64,000 nt of DNA, from the NCBI GenBank assembly GCA_017408025.1, contig JAFQVJ010000011.1, positions 62,001-126,000 on the forward strand. The letters are read 5' to 3'. The position numbers were made by a program, and so were the translations under genes. Position 1 is the first letter of the stretch, and each line of letters opens with the position of its first letter. Positions 24,436 to 32,166 of this stretch are shown piece by piece. This DNA comes from Lachnospiraceae bacterium (lineage in GTDB: Bacteria > Bacillota > Clostridia > Lachnospirales > Lachnospiraceae). The notes under the pieces are model-generated. The model did no database searches, was not told where the DNA came from, and saw only the letters and a list, made by a program, of their open reading frames with translations.

Positions 24436-25524
24436 TTACTCCTTTCGATTCCGTTCGTTGATAAATAATTGGTTAAGGCTCTGCCGTAGTCCGTAACTGT
24501 TGCAATGTGACAAAATGCCACGGTATGAAGCTATGGTACGGTCCATTCGTTCCTTGCTTTCTTTCCCTGTCCTTACGTCCTCAATGTGCCGTTTTATATT
24601 TCGCTTGATTTTTACCGCCGTTTTCTTCTTTAATCTACGGTGGGTCGCCCATATCCTGTAACCCACAAAATCAATCCCCATACTGCACGGACGTATTGCG
24701 GTTTTATTGTTGAGATTCAACCGCAAATTATCTTCTAGGAAAATCCGCAATAGTTCCTTAACCTCTGCTAAATACTTCTTGTCATGGTGCAATATAATAA
24801 TATCGTCCATGTAGCGTATGTAATAGTGTAACCCTAACTCATGCTTTGCGTATTGGTCTACCTCGTTAAGATAGATATTTGCAAACATTTGAGAAGTAAG
24901 GTTGCCTATCGGCATACCTTTATCACTTAACCGGTCCGCTATCTCTACTTCGTCCGGCTCTTTCCCCATTGGCAACCCAAATTTCGTAGATTCCGAATTG
25001 ATGATTTTAGCCAATAGGTCAAGCAGGCGTTTATCCTTTATCCTGCGTCCTAAAATCTGCAATAAAATATCATGGTCTACCCTGTAAAAATACTTGGATA
25101 TATCCATTTTCAAATAATAGTAACGCTCCGGCTTCCTTTCGGTCTGCCGTAACCAATACTGCAACCTGTCGGCTGCCTTATGTGTTCCTTTCCCACGCCT
25201 GCAAGCGTAGGAATCGTATATAAAGGACTTTTCGTAAATCGGGAATAACTGCCGATATATCGCCCATTGTACTATCCTGTCTTTGAACGGCAACGACATA
25301 ATTAACCGCTTCTTAGGCTCGTACACATAAAACGTATGATACCGTCCGACCTCATACGTTCCATAAATTAAGTGATTCTGAATATTTATTAAATGCTCTT
25401 CGTAGTTTTGGTTGAAAATTAGTACATCATCTCTGTACCGCTTTCCTTTCCTCGCTTCCTCCCAAGCCTTATGTAGATTTTCAAAATCGTAAATCTTTTC
25501 GTATATGTTCTTAATGCTTTGCAT
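24436..25524 (-). CDS. Diversity-generating retroelement reverse transcriptase
   Basis: 362 residues. Copies the template RNA into mutated cDNA. RT fingers/palm motifs are seen: YLKMDISKYFYRVDHDIL (first catalytic Asp), GMPIGNLTSQMFANIYLNEVD (the IGxxxSQ motif 4 typical of DGR enzymes instead of QGxxxSP), YIRYMDDIIIL (catalytic YMDD), and VGYRIW. No maturase or endonuclease domain is present, excluding a group II intron. It is preceded by TR and Avd in the standard DGR order. Confidence 0.96.
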   Translation of the reverse strand: MQSIKNIYEKIYDFENLHKAWEEARKGKRYRDDVLIFNQNYEEHLINIQNHLIYGTYEVGRYHTFYVYEPKKRLIMSLPFKDRIVQWAIYRQLFPIYEKSFIYDSYACRRGKGTHKAADRLQYWLRQTERKPERYYYLKMDISKYFYRVDHDILLQILGRRIKDKRLLDLLAKIINSESTKFGLPMGKEPDEVEIADRLSDKGMPIGNLTSQMFANIYLNEVDQYAKHELGLHYYIRYMDDIIILHHDKKYLAEVKELLRIFLEDNLRLNLNNKTAIRPCSMGIDFVGYRIWATHRRLKKKTAVKIKRNIKRHIEDVRTGKESKERMDRTIASYRGILSHCNSYGLRQSLNQLFINERNRKE

Positions 25525-25744
25525 TTATCAAACCTCTTTATAAAAAATGTGCCGTACAAACCTACTAAGTTTTTAACCCTTTCGGACGTGACAAATATAA
25601 TTCTTTTCGGCTTACGCTTACTAACTGTCTTTACGGCAATTCAATCTTTTTCCCGGATTGCCCCGGGAATGGAAAATAACCCCTTTAACCCTGTTTGTAC
25701 TGTCCTTGCGGTCGTAACCACAAGGCTTCTGACATTAGGGGCAG

Positions 25745-25857
25745 AGCGGAGCGGAAACCAATGTTGTCGTTGGAGTTGGAACGGACGTTATTCAAGTTGA
25801 GAGCGGACGGACCCGAATTGGAAGTATTGTTGAACGCCGACCCACGGATAGGCAACC
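25745..25857 (-). repeat. DGR template repeat (TR)
   Basis: 113 bp matching VR1 (26408-26520) and, over 110 bp, VR2 (63795-63904). On the coding strand it would read ...RGSAFNN...SALNLNNVRSNSNDN..., with ten AAC/AAT codons. It has 22 adenines; 12 are changed in VR1 and 11 in VR2. It lies 35 bp after avd and 220 bp before the RT start, with no hairpin after its 3' end. The gap 25525-25744 holds no gene and probably forms the structured part of the template RNA. Confidence 0.96.
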
Positions 25858-25891
25858 ACCGTAACTTTGTGATTATTTCCCAATGTATTTT

Positions 25892-26314
25892 TTAGTTCTG
25901 CTTCTCCCTGCCGTTGACCCATGCCATATAACCGCCAATCATTCGACCGATTTCGTCTACCTTTCGTATCCATACTTCCCAAGTATGAAAATCTAAACAA
26001 GGCTTTTGTTTTGGGTATAGGTTAGGGTCTTTGGCAAGGCGTAACAGATTTCTTAATACATCTAATTCAATATCCAAATCCTGTAAGGTAGTTTTCTTGT
26101 GGTACTTCTTTTCAAGCCTTACCGACATTTCGTACATACTGTACATGGTCTTTCTTATGTCCGCTGCCATTGCGTACCGCTCGCACTTTGGAAACCCTTG
26201 TAGCTTTGGATTTCCGTATAGTATCATTTCGTAAATCTTTTCTTTTATCTGAAATATACTATTTCCGTTTACTTTCTTTTCCTGTACTCCTTGTATGTCC
26301 TGTGATTCAACCAC
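25892..26314 (-). CDS. avd: DGR accessory variability determinant (Avd)
   Basis: 140 residues with a GTG start behind AGGAG. All-helical sequence of four-helix-bundle type (KEKIYEMILYGNPKLQGFPKCERYAM, IRKTMYSMYEMSVRLEKKYHKK, LDIELDVLRNLLRLAKD, WEVWIRKVDEIGRMIGGYMAW, in short blocks) as in 23S-rRNA-intervening-sequence/Avd proteins. It assists RT and the template RNA. It sits between target gene and TR, the usual place. Confidence 0.9.
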   Translation of the reverse strand: MVESQDIQGVQEKKVNGNSIFQIKEKIYEMILYGNPKLQGFPKCERYAMAADIRKTMYSMYEMSVRLEKKYHKKTTLQDLDIELDVLRNLLRLAKDPNLYPKQKPCLDFHTWEVWIRKVDEIGRMIGGYMAWVNGREKQN

Positions 26315-26350
26315 GCTTTTCTCCTGCCTTACTGATTAAATTTTAATTAA

Positions 26351-26370
26351 GGGTGTGCTACCGCACACCC
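26351..26370 (-). promoter_or_regulatory. DGR target-recognition hairpin of VR1
   Basis: Coding-strand GGGTGTGC-GGTA-GCACACCC: an 8-bp perfect stem and a 4-nt loop fitting GRNA, 38 bp past the VR1 3' end. Such hairpins/cruciforms mark DGR target sites for retrohoming in Bordetella phage; TR lacks one here. Confidence 0.82.
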
Positions 26371-26392
26371 TATCAGTTTTTCAGTTATCAGT

Positions 26393-27439
26393 TTACAGTT
26401 CACAAAAAGCGGAGCGGAAACCAATGTGGCCGTCGGAGCCGGAACGGACGTCATCCAAGGCGAGAGCGGACGGACCCGAATCGGAAGAATTGCTGAACGC
26501 CGACCCACGGATAGGCAACCTTTCGCCGTTGTTTCTCGCCCAAAAATAATCCCCGCCGTATGTTGCGGATTCTTCCGGGAATAATCCTAAAGCAATCAGC
26601 AACTTAGGAATACTTACGCCACTTGCTGCAACAAGGCTCTTAAACTGATTTCCGATATTGTTACTATCGGTTGTCTGCACCGTTACACTTGTGTTAATTC
26701 TGCCTGCTAAATTGCTTGCGGTTGTGCCGTCAATTTTCAGAGTTCCGGCAGTTCCCGGCTCTACTAATGTGCCGTCCGGCATAATAGCTTTCCAAAGGGT
26801 GCTGCCTGCGGTCATATCGCAATCAAGTTTCATACAGTTACCGTAAGGGATAATCTGAATTTCTCCGTCCATAAGACGTAATCCGCCGGTCCATTCCCAA
26901 ACATTTCCGCAAAGGTCAGCAATGCCGGAGGTATCGTGGTTGTGATACCATGTAGGCTCTCCCGTGCCTGTTAATGTTCTGCTTGTTTCTCCCTGTGGCT
27001 GAATACCCTTTTCGTAAGGGTGGTAATAATCCTTGCCGTAGTTGGTATTGCCGTGCGGTACTGTACCCATTTTCTGCGATAACAGGTTAAGGCAGGCAAA
27101 TACGCCCGTCTGATTCAAGTGCCAACCGTTGCCTTTCTTACGGCAGGCTGCTAATGCCTGGTCGAAAGTGATGTAATTCTTAGGCAGTTTCATACCAAGG
27201 GAATAAGCACGGTCGTTTTCCACGATATTAGCGAATTTAGAAACCCAAATAGTGTTTTTCTCTTCGCCGTCCACAATCCAAAACGGCAATACTTCATCTG
27301 TACCGCCTGTGATAATGTCGGAATACTTCATTTTAGGCACACCGACCATAATAGACGGCATACCCGTATCATCATAAATAACCTTGTTTCCTGCACCAAA
27401 CTGTGCTACTGCACCCTGTAAATCGTCAAAATTTGCCAT
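26393..27439 (-). CDS. DGR target 1: C-type-lectin/FGE-like variable receptor protein
   Basis: 348 residues. Its middle resembles the formylglycine-generating-enzyme (SUMF1-like) lectin fold (GIADLCGNVWEWTGG, YFWARNNGE), used by many DGR targets as a ligand-binding scaffold. The variable region is residues 307-344. Compared with TR, ten codons differ (residues 316, 318, 320, 327, 329, 330, 334 and 336-338). The C-terminus is GFRSAFCEL. Its place after the tail genes suggests a receptor-binding tip protein. Confidence 0.92.
   Translation of the reverse strand: MANFDDLQGAVAQFGAGNKVIYDDTGMPSIMVGVPKMKYSDIITGGTDEVLPFWIVDGEEKNTIWVSKFANIVENDRAYSLGMKLPKNYITFDQALAACRKKGNGWHLNQTGVFACLNLLSQKMGTVPHGNTNYGKDYYHPYEKGIQPQGETSRTLTGTGEPTWYHNHDTSGIADLCGNVWEWTGGLRLMDGEIQIIPYGNCMKLDCDMTAGSTLWKAIMPDGTLVEPGTAGTLKIDGTTASNLAGRINTSVTVQTTDSNNIGNQFKSLVAASGVSIPKLLIALGLFPEESATYGGDYFWARNNGERLPIRGSAFSNSSDSGPSALALDDVRSGSDGHIGFRSAFCEL
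26408..26520 (-). repeat. DGR variable repeat 1 (VR1)
   Basis: Aligns with TR without gaps over 113 bp. It has 12 differences, all at template adenines (coding strand): TR positions 25765, 25767, 25771, 25776, 25777, 25789, 25792, 25797, 25798, 25819, 25825 and 25830. The changes include A to G, C and T. Confidence 0.96.
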
Positions 27440-27458
27440 TGTGTTTTTCCTCCATTTC

Positions 27459-27809
27459 TTAGATTAACGCCCATAATGTCAATGTGCATTTTGCAGTATC
27501 AAACGCAACCGGGACACGTTCGATAATAGGGTTGTCGTGTTCGTCTTTTTCCCCGGTATCCACCATTTCGTACTCTCTTGCAGGGATAGTTACCTGTGCC
27601 ACATACTCTCTCGCTTCGGTATTCACGCCCACGGTCAAGCCGTCCTGTGTATCCTTGCAAATATCAAGCGTTACCTCTTCGTCACGCTCTCTTGTTTTGA
27701 GGTTTACCATAAGTTCATCATCTCCAAAGAAGATTTTAGTACCCGATACCTCGTAGGCGATTTTTTCGCCCTCGTTCTTTTCAACTACGATAATCTTAGC
27801 TTTTGCCAT
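27459..27809 (-). CDS. Hypothetical phage protein near DGR target
   Basis: 116 residues, mostly beta-rich, starting MAKAKIIVVEKNEGEKIAY and containing TIPAREYEMVDTGEKDEHDNP. No recognised family. The ATG overlaps the stop of the 58-residue gene upstream (TAATG), and it ends 20 bp before the DGR target start. It could be a chaperone or tip component acting with the variable protein (context only). Confidence 0.7.
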   Translation of the reverse strand: MAKAKIIVVEKNEGEKIAYEVSGTKIFFGDDELMVNLKTRERDEEVTLDICKDTQDGLTVGVNTEAREYVAQVTIPAREYEMVDTGEKDEHDNPIIERVPVAFDTAKCTLTLWALI

Positions 27810-27985
27810 TATCTTCTACCTCCCATTCTCTGTAATTCTCTGTGTGCTTCCTGTGAACGCACCGCAATATGTTCGGCTGCTTCCCTCTGTGCTGCGGTTG
27901 CCCTGCCACCGCCCACGCCGTAAGCGTTTAATACCGCTTCTGTCTGTGTCTTTCTTTCGTCACTCTTGATAATCACGTTTGCCAT
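27809..27985 (-). CDS. Hypothetical 58-residue phage protein
   Basis: Short gene coupled on both sides: its ATG overlaps the stop of the gene at 27985 and its TAA overlaps the next ATG. It begins MANVIIKSDERKTQTEAVLNAYG and then has a helical Ala/Glu-rich stretch ending LQRMGGRR. Function unknown; likely a tail-module accessory. Confidence 0.75.
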   Translation of the reverse strand: MANVIIKSDERKTQTEAVLNAYGVGGGRATAAQREAAEHIAVRSQEAHRELQRMGGRR

Positions 27986-28479
27986 TATGCGTAACCTCCT
28001 CTAACGGTACATTTTACCTTTACTTCCTTGGCGGCCCCACAATACTCAATCTTGAAACCGTTTAACTGCTTATCGGTAATCTTGATTTCGCCTATACCGC
28101 CTGCGTCCTCGGTGCTTGCTTCCACGTCCACGGTGTAATCCAAGTTTCCCCTTGGTGTGGCAAGTGCAAGGGTCTTTTTGGAATTGTTAAAAGGATACTC
28201 TTTTGTGTTAGTCAAAGTGGCTTCCACAATTTCTCCCTGCAATCCCTTAATCCTGCTTTCCGCCATAGATACCTTTAACAACGCAAGTCCGGCAACCTCT
28301 CCGCCTGCCAATACTCTTTCTTCCAAGTCGTTAAAGTTCTTTGCGTTCTGCGGTGTACCCTCTTGGATAACTTCGCCCTCTACCGCTTCGTGGGTTATTG
28401 TGCCGTCTGCGTTCTGCACTTCCTTGTAACGGTTAGAAAACTGCGTTACATGGTCTTTCCAAATCTTGAATAATCCCAT
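27985..28479 (-). CDS. Hypothetical tail-module protein (164 aa)
   Basis: It has an N-terminal MGLFKIWKDHVTQFSNRYKE, then a segment EGTPQNAKNFNDLEERV that also occurs in small tail-fibre-associated proteins. The C-terminal half is beta-rich and ends with YCGAAKEVKVKCTVRGGYA. A similar short C-terminal motif (KYCGAS) is found at the end of tail protein I at 28812. Probable tail-fibre component; exact role unknown. Confidence 0.65.
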   Translation of the reverse strand: MGLFKIWKDHVTQFSNRYKEVQNADGTITHEAVEGEVIQEGTPQNAKNFNDLEERVLAGGEVAGLALLKVSMAESRIKGLQGEIVEATLTNTKEYPFNNSKKTLALATPRGNLDYTVDVEASTEDAGGIGEIKITDKQLNGFKIEYCGAAKEVKVKCTVRGGYA

Positions 28480-28484
28480 TTCTG

Positions 28485-28790
28485 CTATTCCTCCTTAAAG
28501 TTGAAACTAAAGCGGTACAGTACGCCCTCCTGCACCCCTTTTAACTTGATTGCTTCGGTCTTTTCTGCGAAAAGCTGATTTCCAATGTCGTACAACTGAA
28601 TTTTTGTAATCGTTGTAGACCCGGACACTTCCGGGGTTATGGAAATGCTAAGTGCTACCCTGCCGTCCGGCAATCGTTCTTTCGATACGATATTGGCTTT
28701 ATGCAGTTTTCCGCCATATTCAACCTTGGCGTAAGCAATGTTTGTTTCAATGAATTTCTTGAAACTTTCAAAGGCTCTTTCTGTCAGCAT
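28485..28790 (-). CDS. Hypothetical tail-module protein (101 aa)
   Basis: 101 residues starting MLTERAFESFKKFIETNIAYAKVEYGG, followed by a beta-rich region (VALSISITPEVSGSTTITKIQLYD in short strands) and ending YRFSFNFKEE. It is typical of small proteins between gpI and tail fibres in clostridial myophages. No defined function. Confidence 0.65.
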   Translation of the reverse strand: MLTERAFESFKKFIETNIAYAKVEYGGKLHKANIVSKERLPDGRVALSISITPEVSGSTTITKIQLYDIGNQLFAEKTEAIKLKGVQEGVLYRFSFNFKEE

Positions 28791-28811
28791 TTCTCTGTAT
28801 CTCCTTTACTT

Positions 28812-29912
28812 TTATTTGCTTAATCCGGAAGCACCGCAATACTTAACCGTATATTGGTAACTCTCGGCTTCTGCCGTTGTTGTCATGCCCTTATCAGACG
28901 TTTCTACCTCCGTGCTTCTGTCGGGGTCTGTGCCTGTCAAGGTGCTTTCAAATACATAGGCGGTTACTTCCGTTTCCCCTACTGCTGCCACTTCCTCGGA
29001 TTCAAATAAAATATTTCTGTCCGGGTTAGTTCCTGCAAGGTCGGAAAGGAATTTGTACCCCTGCCCTGCTGCCGTTGCCGTCACGTCCTCACTCTCTACC
29101 GCTCCCACGGTGCTAATGTAAGGCGTTGTGCCTGTGGTGGCTTCTCCCGTCTGATTGCTCGTAAATTTGTAACCTTTCGTGTCCGAATCGGTCACAACCT
29201 CGCTATCATGCGTGGAAAATACTATATTTCTGTCCGGCTTTGTACCGGTCCTTACGGCTTCGGCAAGGTATCCCGCTGCCTTTGCGTTTATGCTGATAAC
29301 GGTATTTTCTACCGCTCCAACCGTATTTCTGTAAGGCTCTGTGCCTGCCTTAATCTGCCCTGTCATAGGCACGGAAAATAAAAAATACTCCGTGCGTGGC
29401 ATGATAACCACACACATAGAGCATTGATAATATAAGCCGTCCAAATGAGCCGTAAGACGCTTGTATATGTCTACGGTCTTAACGATTTCCTCGTAATCCG
29501 CTTCTACCCTTGAATGGGTCGTATCAAGCACTATACGGAATCGGTACGGCTTACCGCCGTAGGTAAACCATTCCTCAATTTCGCTTTGCGGGTGGATACC
29601 TCCTAAAGCCATTTCAACGGCTGCCTTTGTGCCTAATTTCTGATGTACTCTTACGCTATCCTTGATAATTGCCTTTTTGGCTTCTATCGGGTAATCGTAG
29701 TTGTACCAATCAACGTGTAAATCGTAGGCTAAAATATCTAGCCAAGTTTCCGATAGCGTGTCTATGTTGGCGTATATGATGTTTTTTTCTGTTTCTACGG
29801 CGGTTATATGCAGTTCCTCCGCAATCAACCGCCCTAATACTAACATAGATTCATCTTGCCTTAGTGCAGGCGGAAACGTGGTTAAAAAATCCGCATTTTT
29901 AATATTATTCAT
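28812..29912 (-). CDS. Phage tail protein I (baseplate) with C-terminal repeats
   Basis: About 366 residues from the ATG at 29912 (GGAGGTG ahead). The N-terminal 180 residues match P2 gpI-like proteins: LLPPAL-type start (TTFPPALRQD), LDILAYDLHVDWY, KKAIIKDSVRVHQKLGTKAAVE. The rest is about five imperfect repeats of the type YxFxSxxTGxxxGTxPxRN, probably a beta-structured stalk. It contains dispersed site 3, read as VTDSDT. Confidence 0.85.
   Translation of the reverse strand: MNNIKNADFLTTFPPALRQDESMLVLGRLIAEELHITAVETEKNIIYANIDTLSETWLDILAYDLHVDWYNYDYPIEAKKAIIKDSVRVHQKLGTKAAVEMALGGIHPQSEIEEWFTYGGKPYRFRIVLDTTHSRVEADYEEIVKTVDIYKRLTAHLDGLYYQCSMCVVIMPRTEYFLFSVPMTGQIKAGTEPYRNTVGAVENTVISINAKAAGYLAEAVRTGTKPDRNIVFSTHDSEVVTDSDTKGYKFTSNQTGEATTGTTPYISTVGAVESEDVTATAAGQGYKFLSDLAGTNPDRNILFESEEVAAVGETEVTAYVFESTLTGTDPDRSTEVETSDKGMTTTAEAESYQYTVKYCGASGLSK
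29179..29195. promoter_or_regulatory. Dispersed 17-bp near-palindrome, site 3
   Basis: GTGTCCGAATCGGTCAC inside the gpI gene; the coding strand reads VTDSDT. Confidence 0.75.
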
Positions 29913-31050
29913 CTTCCACACCTCCAAAGGTTACGGTACAGTTCTTAATAACCGCTACGCTTCCCTTTGGAATCTGTGTAAATGCAGGCTTTGTTATCTC
30001 CGCCCTTTTTATGCCGGATTCCATGAGCATAGCATTAAAATAGGACGGGTTAATATCCCGCCCCATTTTGGAGGTCTGCCATAATATGTAATTCTCGGTC
30101 GCCAACTCTACCGCCTGCTTGATTTCCTTTGTGCTTGCTGCCTTGTCGGTCGGTATGTAATAAGTGGCTTCTATGTCAAATTCAACCGTTGTAGGTGCTG
30201 CAACAACGACCTTATCCGTCATAGGTCTTATATCATCTGCACTTAAATACTCCTGCACTTTCTGTATGAGTTCCTCGCTCGGCAGTTCTCCGCCGTAAAG
30301 CATAATCCTAACGTCCGCTACGCCCTCCTGCGGACTTTCTGCGGATACGTCACTAATCAATGATGAAACGCTTTTAGCGTGATACGCATAGCTTCCACGG
30401 GGTCCGGCGGTTGTATAGGATTCTTCGCTTTCCCTCATGCGGTTATAAAATGCCGTGTCGGTTTCCTCTTCGCTACCGCCTGCGGTTTCCGTGGTGTTGG
30501 ATACCTCTTTAAAGTATAAAAATTCGTCCGACACTAATTTATTTACCTGTCCGGGCGTAAAGCCGTTTCCGACCGTTCCCACGCTCTGACAGACGGCCCC
30601 GACCTCTGCGTAATCTTCCCCGGCTTTGAATACCAAATACCCGGTTGTCGCAAAGTTTATAACGCCGTCTACGGTTACTTCCAAGGTATCCGTTATAACG
30701 TAATCCTCGTTTAGTGTCGTTGTAAGGTAAAAGCCAAGGGTTGTTTTTGCTGCCGTTGGCTCTAGCCTGTATGTGTTGTGGAAAATCTCGCTAAGAGAAT
30801 CCAAATTCTCTCCTACGGCGTAGCGTGGTAAGTTCTGCTTTGCGGATTCGTTGATTAACGCCCTTTCCTGCACTATAACGCTTGCAAGCCATAGGATAAA
30901 CGCCCTTACAGGGTCGGCAGGGTAAAGCGTCCTGCCTGTGATTGTTTCGTACCCTGCTATAAGTTTATTTACCAACGCTTCCGTATTGGTATCTACAAAC
31001 TCAACCTCGGGCAGATTAGCCGGAATATTCCTCGTTTTCGTATTCTCCAT
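29905..31050 (-). CDS. Baseplate assembly protein J
   Basis: 381 residues, Mu gp47/P2 gpJ family. Seen: LPEVEFVDTNTEALVNKLIAGYE, LPRYAVGENLDSLSEIF, GAVCQSVGTVGNGFTPGQVNKL, and SYTTAGPRGSYAYHAKSVSSLISDV. These wedge proteins connect the hub to the fibres in contractile tails. It overlaps both neighbours. Confidence 0.93.
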   Translation of the reverse strand: MENTKTRNIPANLPEVEFVDTNTEALVNKLIAGYETITGRTLYPADPVRAFILWLASVIVQERALINESAKQNLPRYAVGENLDSLSEIFHNTYRLEPTAAKTTLGFYLTTTLNEDYVITDTLEVTVDGVINFATTGYLVFKAGEDYAEVGAVCQSVGTVGNGFTPGQVNKLVSDEFLYFKEVSNTTETAGGSEEETDTAFYNRMRESEESYTTAGPRGSYAYHAKSVSSLISDVSAESPQEGVADVRIMLYGGELPSEELIQKVQEYLSADDIRPMTDKVVVAAPTTVEFDIEATYYIPTDKAASTKEIKQAVELATENYILWQTSKMGRDINPSYFNAMLMESGIKRAEITKPAFTQIPKGSVAVIKNCTVTFGGVEDE

Positions 31051-31357
31051 TTACTTCTACCTCCACTTTTGGTCTTAATATGCCCTTTTCATAGTCCACC
31101 GTAAAATCAATATTTACAATCTCTGCCCTCGGCTCGTATTCCTCCGTCTTATCGTAAATATCCGTTATGGCTAATGCCTTTGCCGTGTCTATCGGCTTGT
31201 CTATGTAAGTTGCGTTTAATCCTAATGCACGGTCAAGCGGTACGTCATATTCGATTGACGAATACAGAAACCAAAGGTTTTGTATTACTTCCTCGTAGAC
31301 CGTCTTAGGCTCTAAATTTATCGGGTTATTTTGGGTTGTGTCTATCGTATATCTCAT
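31016..31357 (-). CDS. Baseplate wedge protein W (gp25-like)
   Basis: 113 residues. gp25/gpW fold: QNLWFLYSSIEYDVPLDRALGLNATYIDKP and the EPRAEIVNIDFTVDYEKGILRPKVEVEV strand in short blocks. It is a lysozyme-like-related wedge component that nucleates the sheath in P2-type baseplates. The C-terminus overlaps the gpJ start by 35 bp. Confidence 0.9.
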   Translation of the reverse strand: MRYTIDTTQNNPINLEPKTVYEEVIQNLWFLYSSIEYDVPLDRALGLNATYIDKPIDTAKALAITDIYDKTEEYEPRAEIVNIDFTVDYEKGILRPKVEVEVNGEYENEEYSG

Positions 31358-31363
31358 ACCGTC

Positions 31364-31762
31364 CTACCTTTCCGGGTATTCCTCAATGGAAATAGTGCTT
31401 TTTGCAATCAGCAAATTACCCTTATTGTCGAATTTCTGATAGTCCTTTGAGTGGGAAGTTATAACCCATTTTGTGCCGTATTTCTTCCCTCCGATAACCA
31501 AGGATAATATTTTGCCCTGCTTTCGGTATTTATCTATTTTATCCTGCATTGACAGGGGATTAACCCCAAGAAATGCCGAAAGATAAATACTAAAACTCGC
31601 CGTATCAATATCGTTGTACTGAAACTCTAGCAAAGGCTTTTTATTATGTCTTGTCAGCTTTGCGTAATTTGTTTTACTGTCTATCTTCAAATCCTCAAAG
31701 GTTTTTACGGTCTTTTGGGATACACTAAAAACAATATCCCCTAATGTGCCTATCTGTGCCAT
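31364..31762 (-). CDS. Phage tail protein U-like
   Basis: 132 residues, similar in pattern to P2 gpU: MAQIGTLGDIVFSVSQKTVKTFEDL at the N-terminus, KPLLEFQYNDIDTASFSIYL, and WVITSHSKDYQKFDNKGNLL. Probably a hub or tail-tip assembly factor in this gene order (V, U, D neighbours). Stop and start overlap with the gene upstream. Confidence 0.75.
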   Translation of the reverse strand: MAQIGTLGDIVFSVSQKTVKTFEDLKIDSKTNYAKLTRHNKKPLLEFQYNDIDTASFSIYLSAFLGVNPLSMQDKIDKYRKQGKILSLVIGGKKYGTKWVITSHSKDYQKFDNKGNLLIAKSTISIEEYPER

Positions 31763-32166
31763 TAGATACCTCCTATTATGAAACCGTCGCCCTCTCCATC
31801 CGGCTTAAAGATACATAAAACCCATTGCCCTATGTAAGGTATCCAAGGGTATATTTTTATGGTCTGCTCTTTGCTCGTATAGGTCGTAACGATTGTATCC
31901 GGGTATTTCTTCTTGTAGGTTTCCCCCAAGCCTAATTTTCTGTCGTAGCCTGTATATTCTGCTTCATAATCCCACTTTACGCCTGCGTCCTTATTCTCAA
32001 CCGTAATTAGCGGTGTATTCTGCACTATCTTTAGGTCGCCTGTTACTATTCCCTGGTCCTGTATCTTTACTCTTGCGGTCATTTTGGCAGGGTTTACGCT
32101 GCTTACAATCCCGATTCTTACAACGTCCTTTAGTTCCTGTATGTCGTTATCGTTAAATTGGCTCAA
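31762..32166 (-). CDS. Baseplate spike protein (gpV-like)
   Basis: 134 residues. The N-terminal OB-fold like segment VRIGIVSSVNPAKMTARVKI and the C-terminal YIGQWVLCIFKPDGEGDGFIIGGI are characteristic of gpV/phage baseplate assembly spike proteins. It lacks a long needle domain. It probably forms the membrane-piercing tip together with gpD. Confidence 0.82.
   Translation of the reverse strand: MSQFNDNDIQELKDVVRIGIVSSVNPAKMTARVKIQDQGIVTGDLKIVQNTPLITVENKDAGVKWDYEAEYTGYDRKLGLGETYKKKYPDTIVTTYTSKEQTIKIYPWIPYIGQWVLCIFKPDGEGDGFIIGGI

Noticed and set aside
24436-25524. Group II intron or abortive-infection RT
   Set aside because: No maturase/endonuclease domain; IGNLTSQ motif, TR, Avd and VRs identify a DGR.
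26474-26484. CCCGAATCGG in VR1 as a ninth dispersed site
   Set aside because: It lies in the DGR repeat, TR and VR2 read differently there, so it arose by adenine mutagenesis, and the outer arms do not match.
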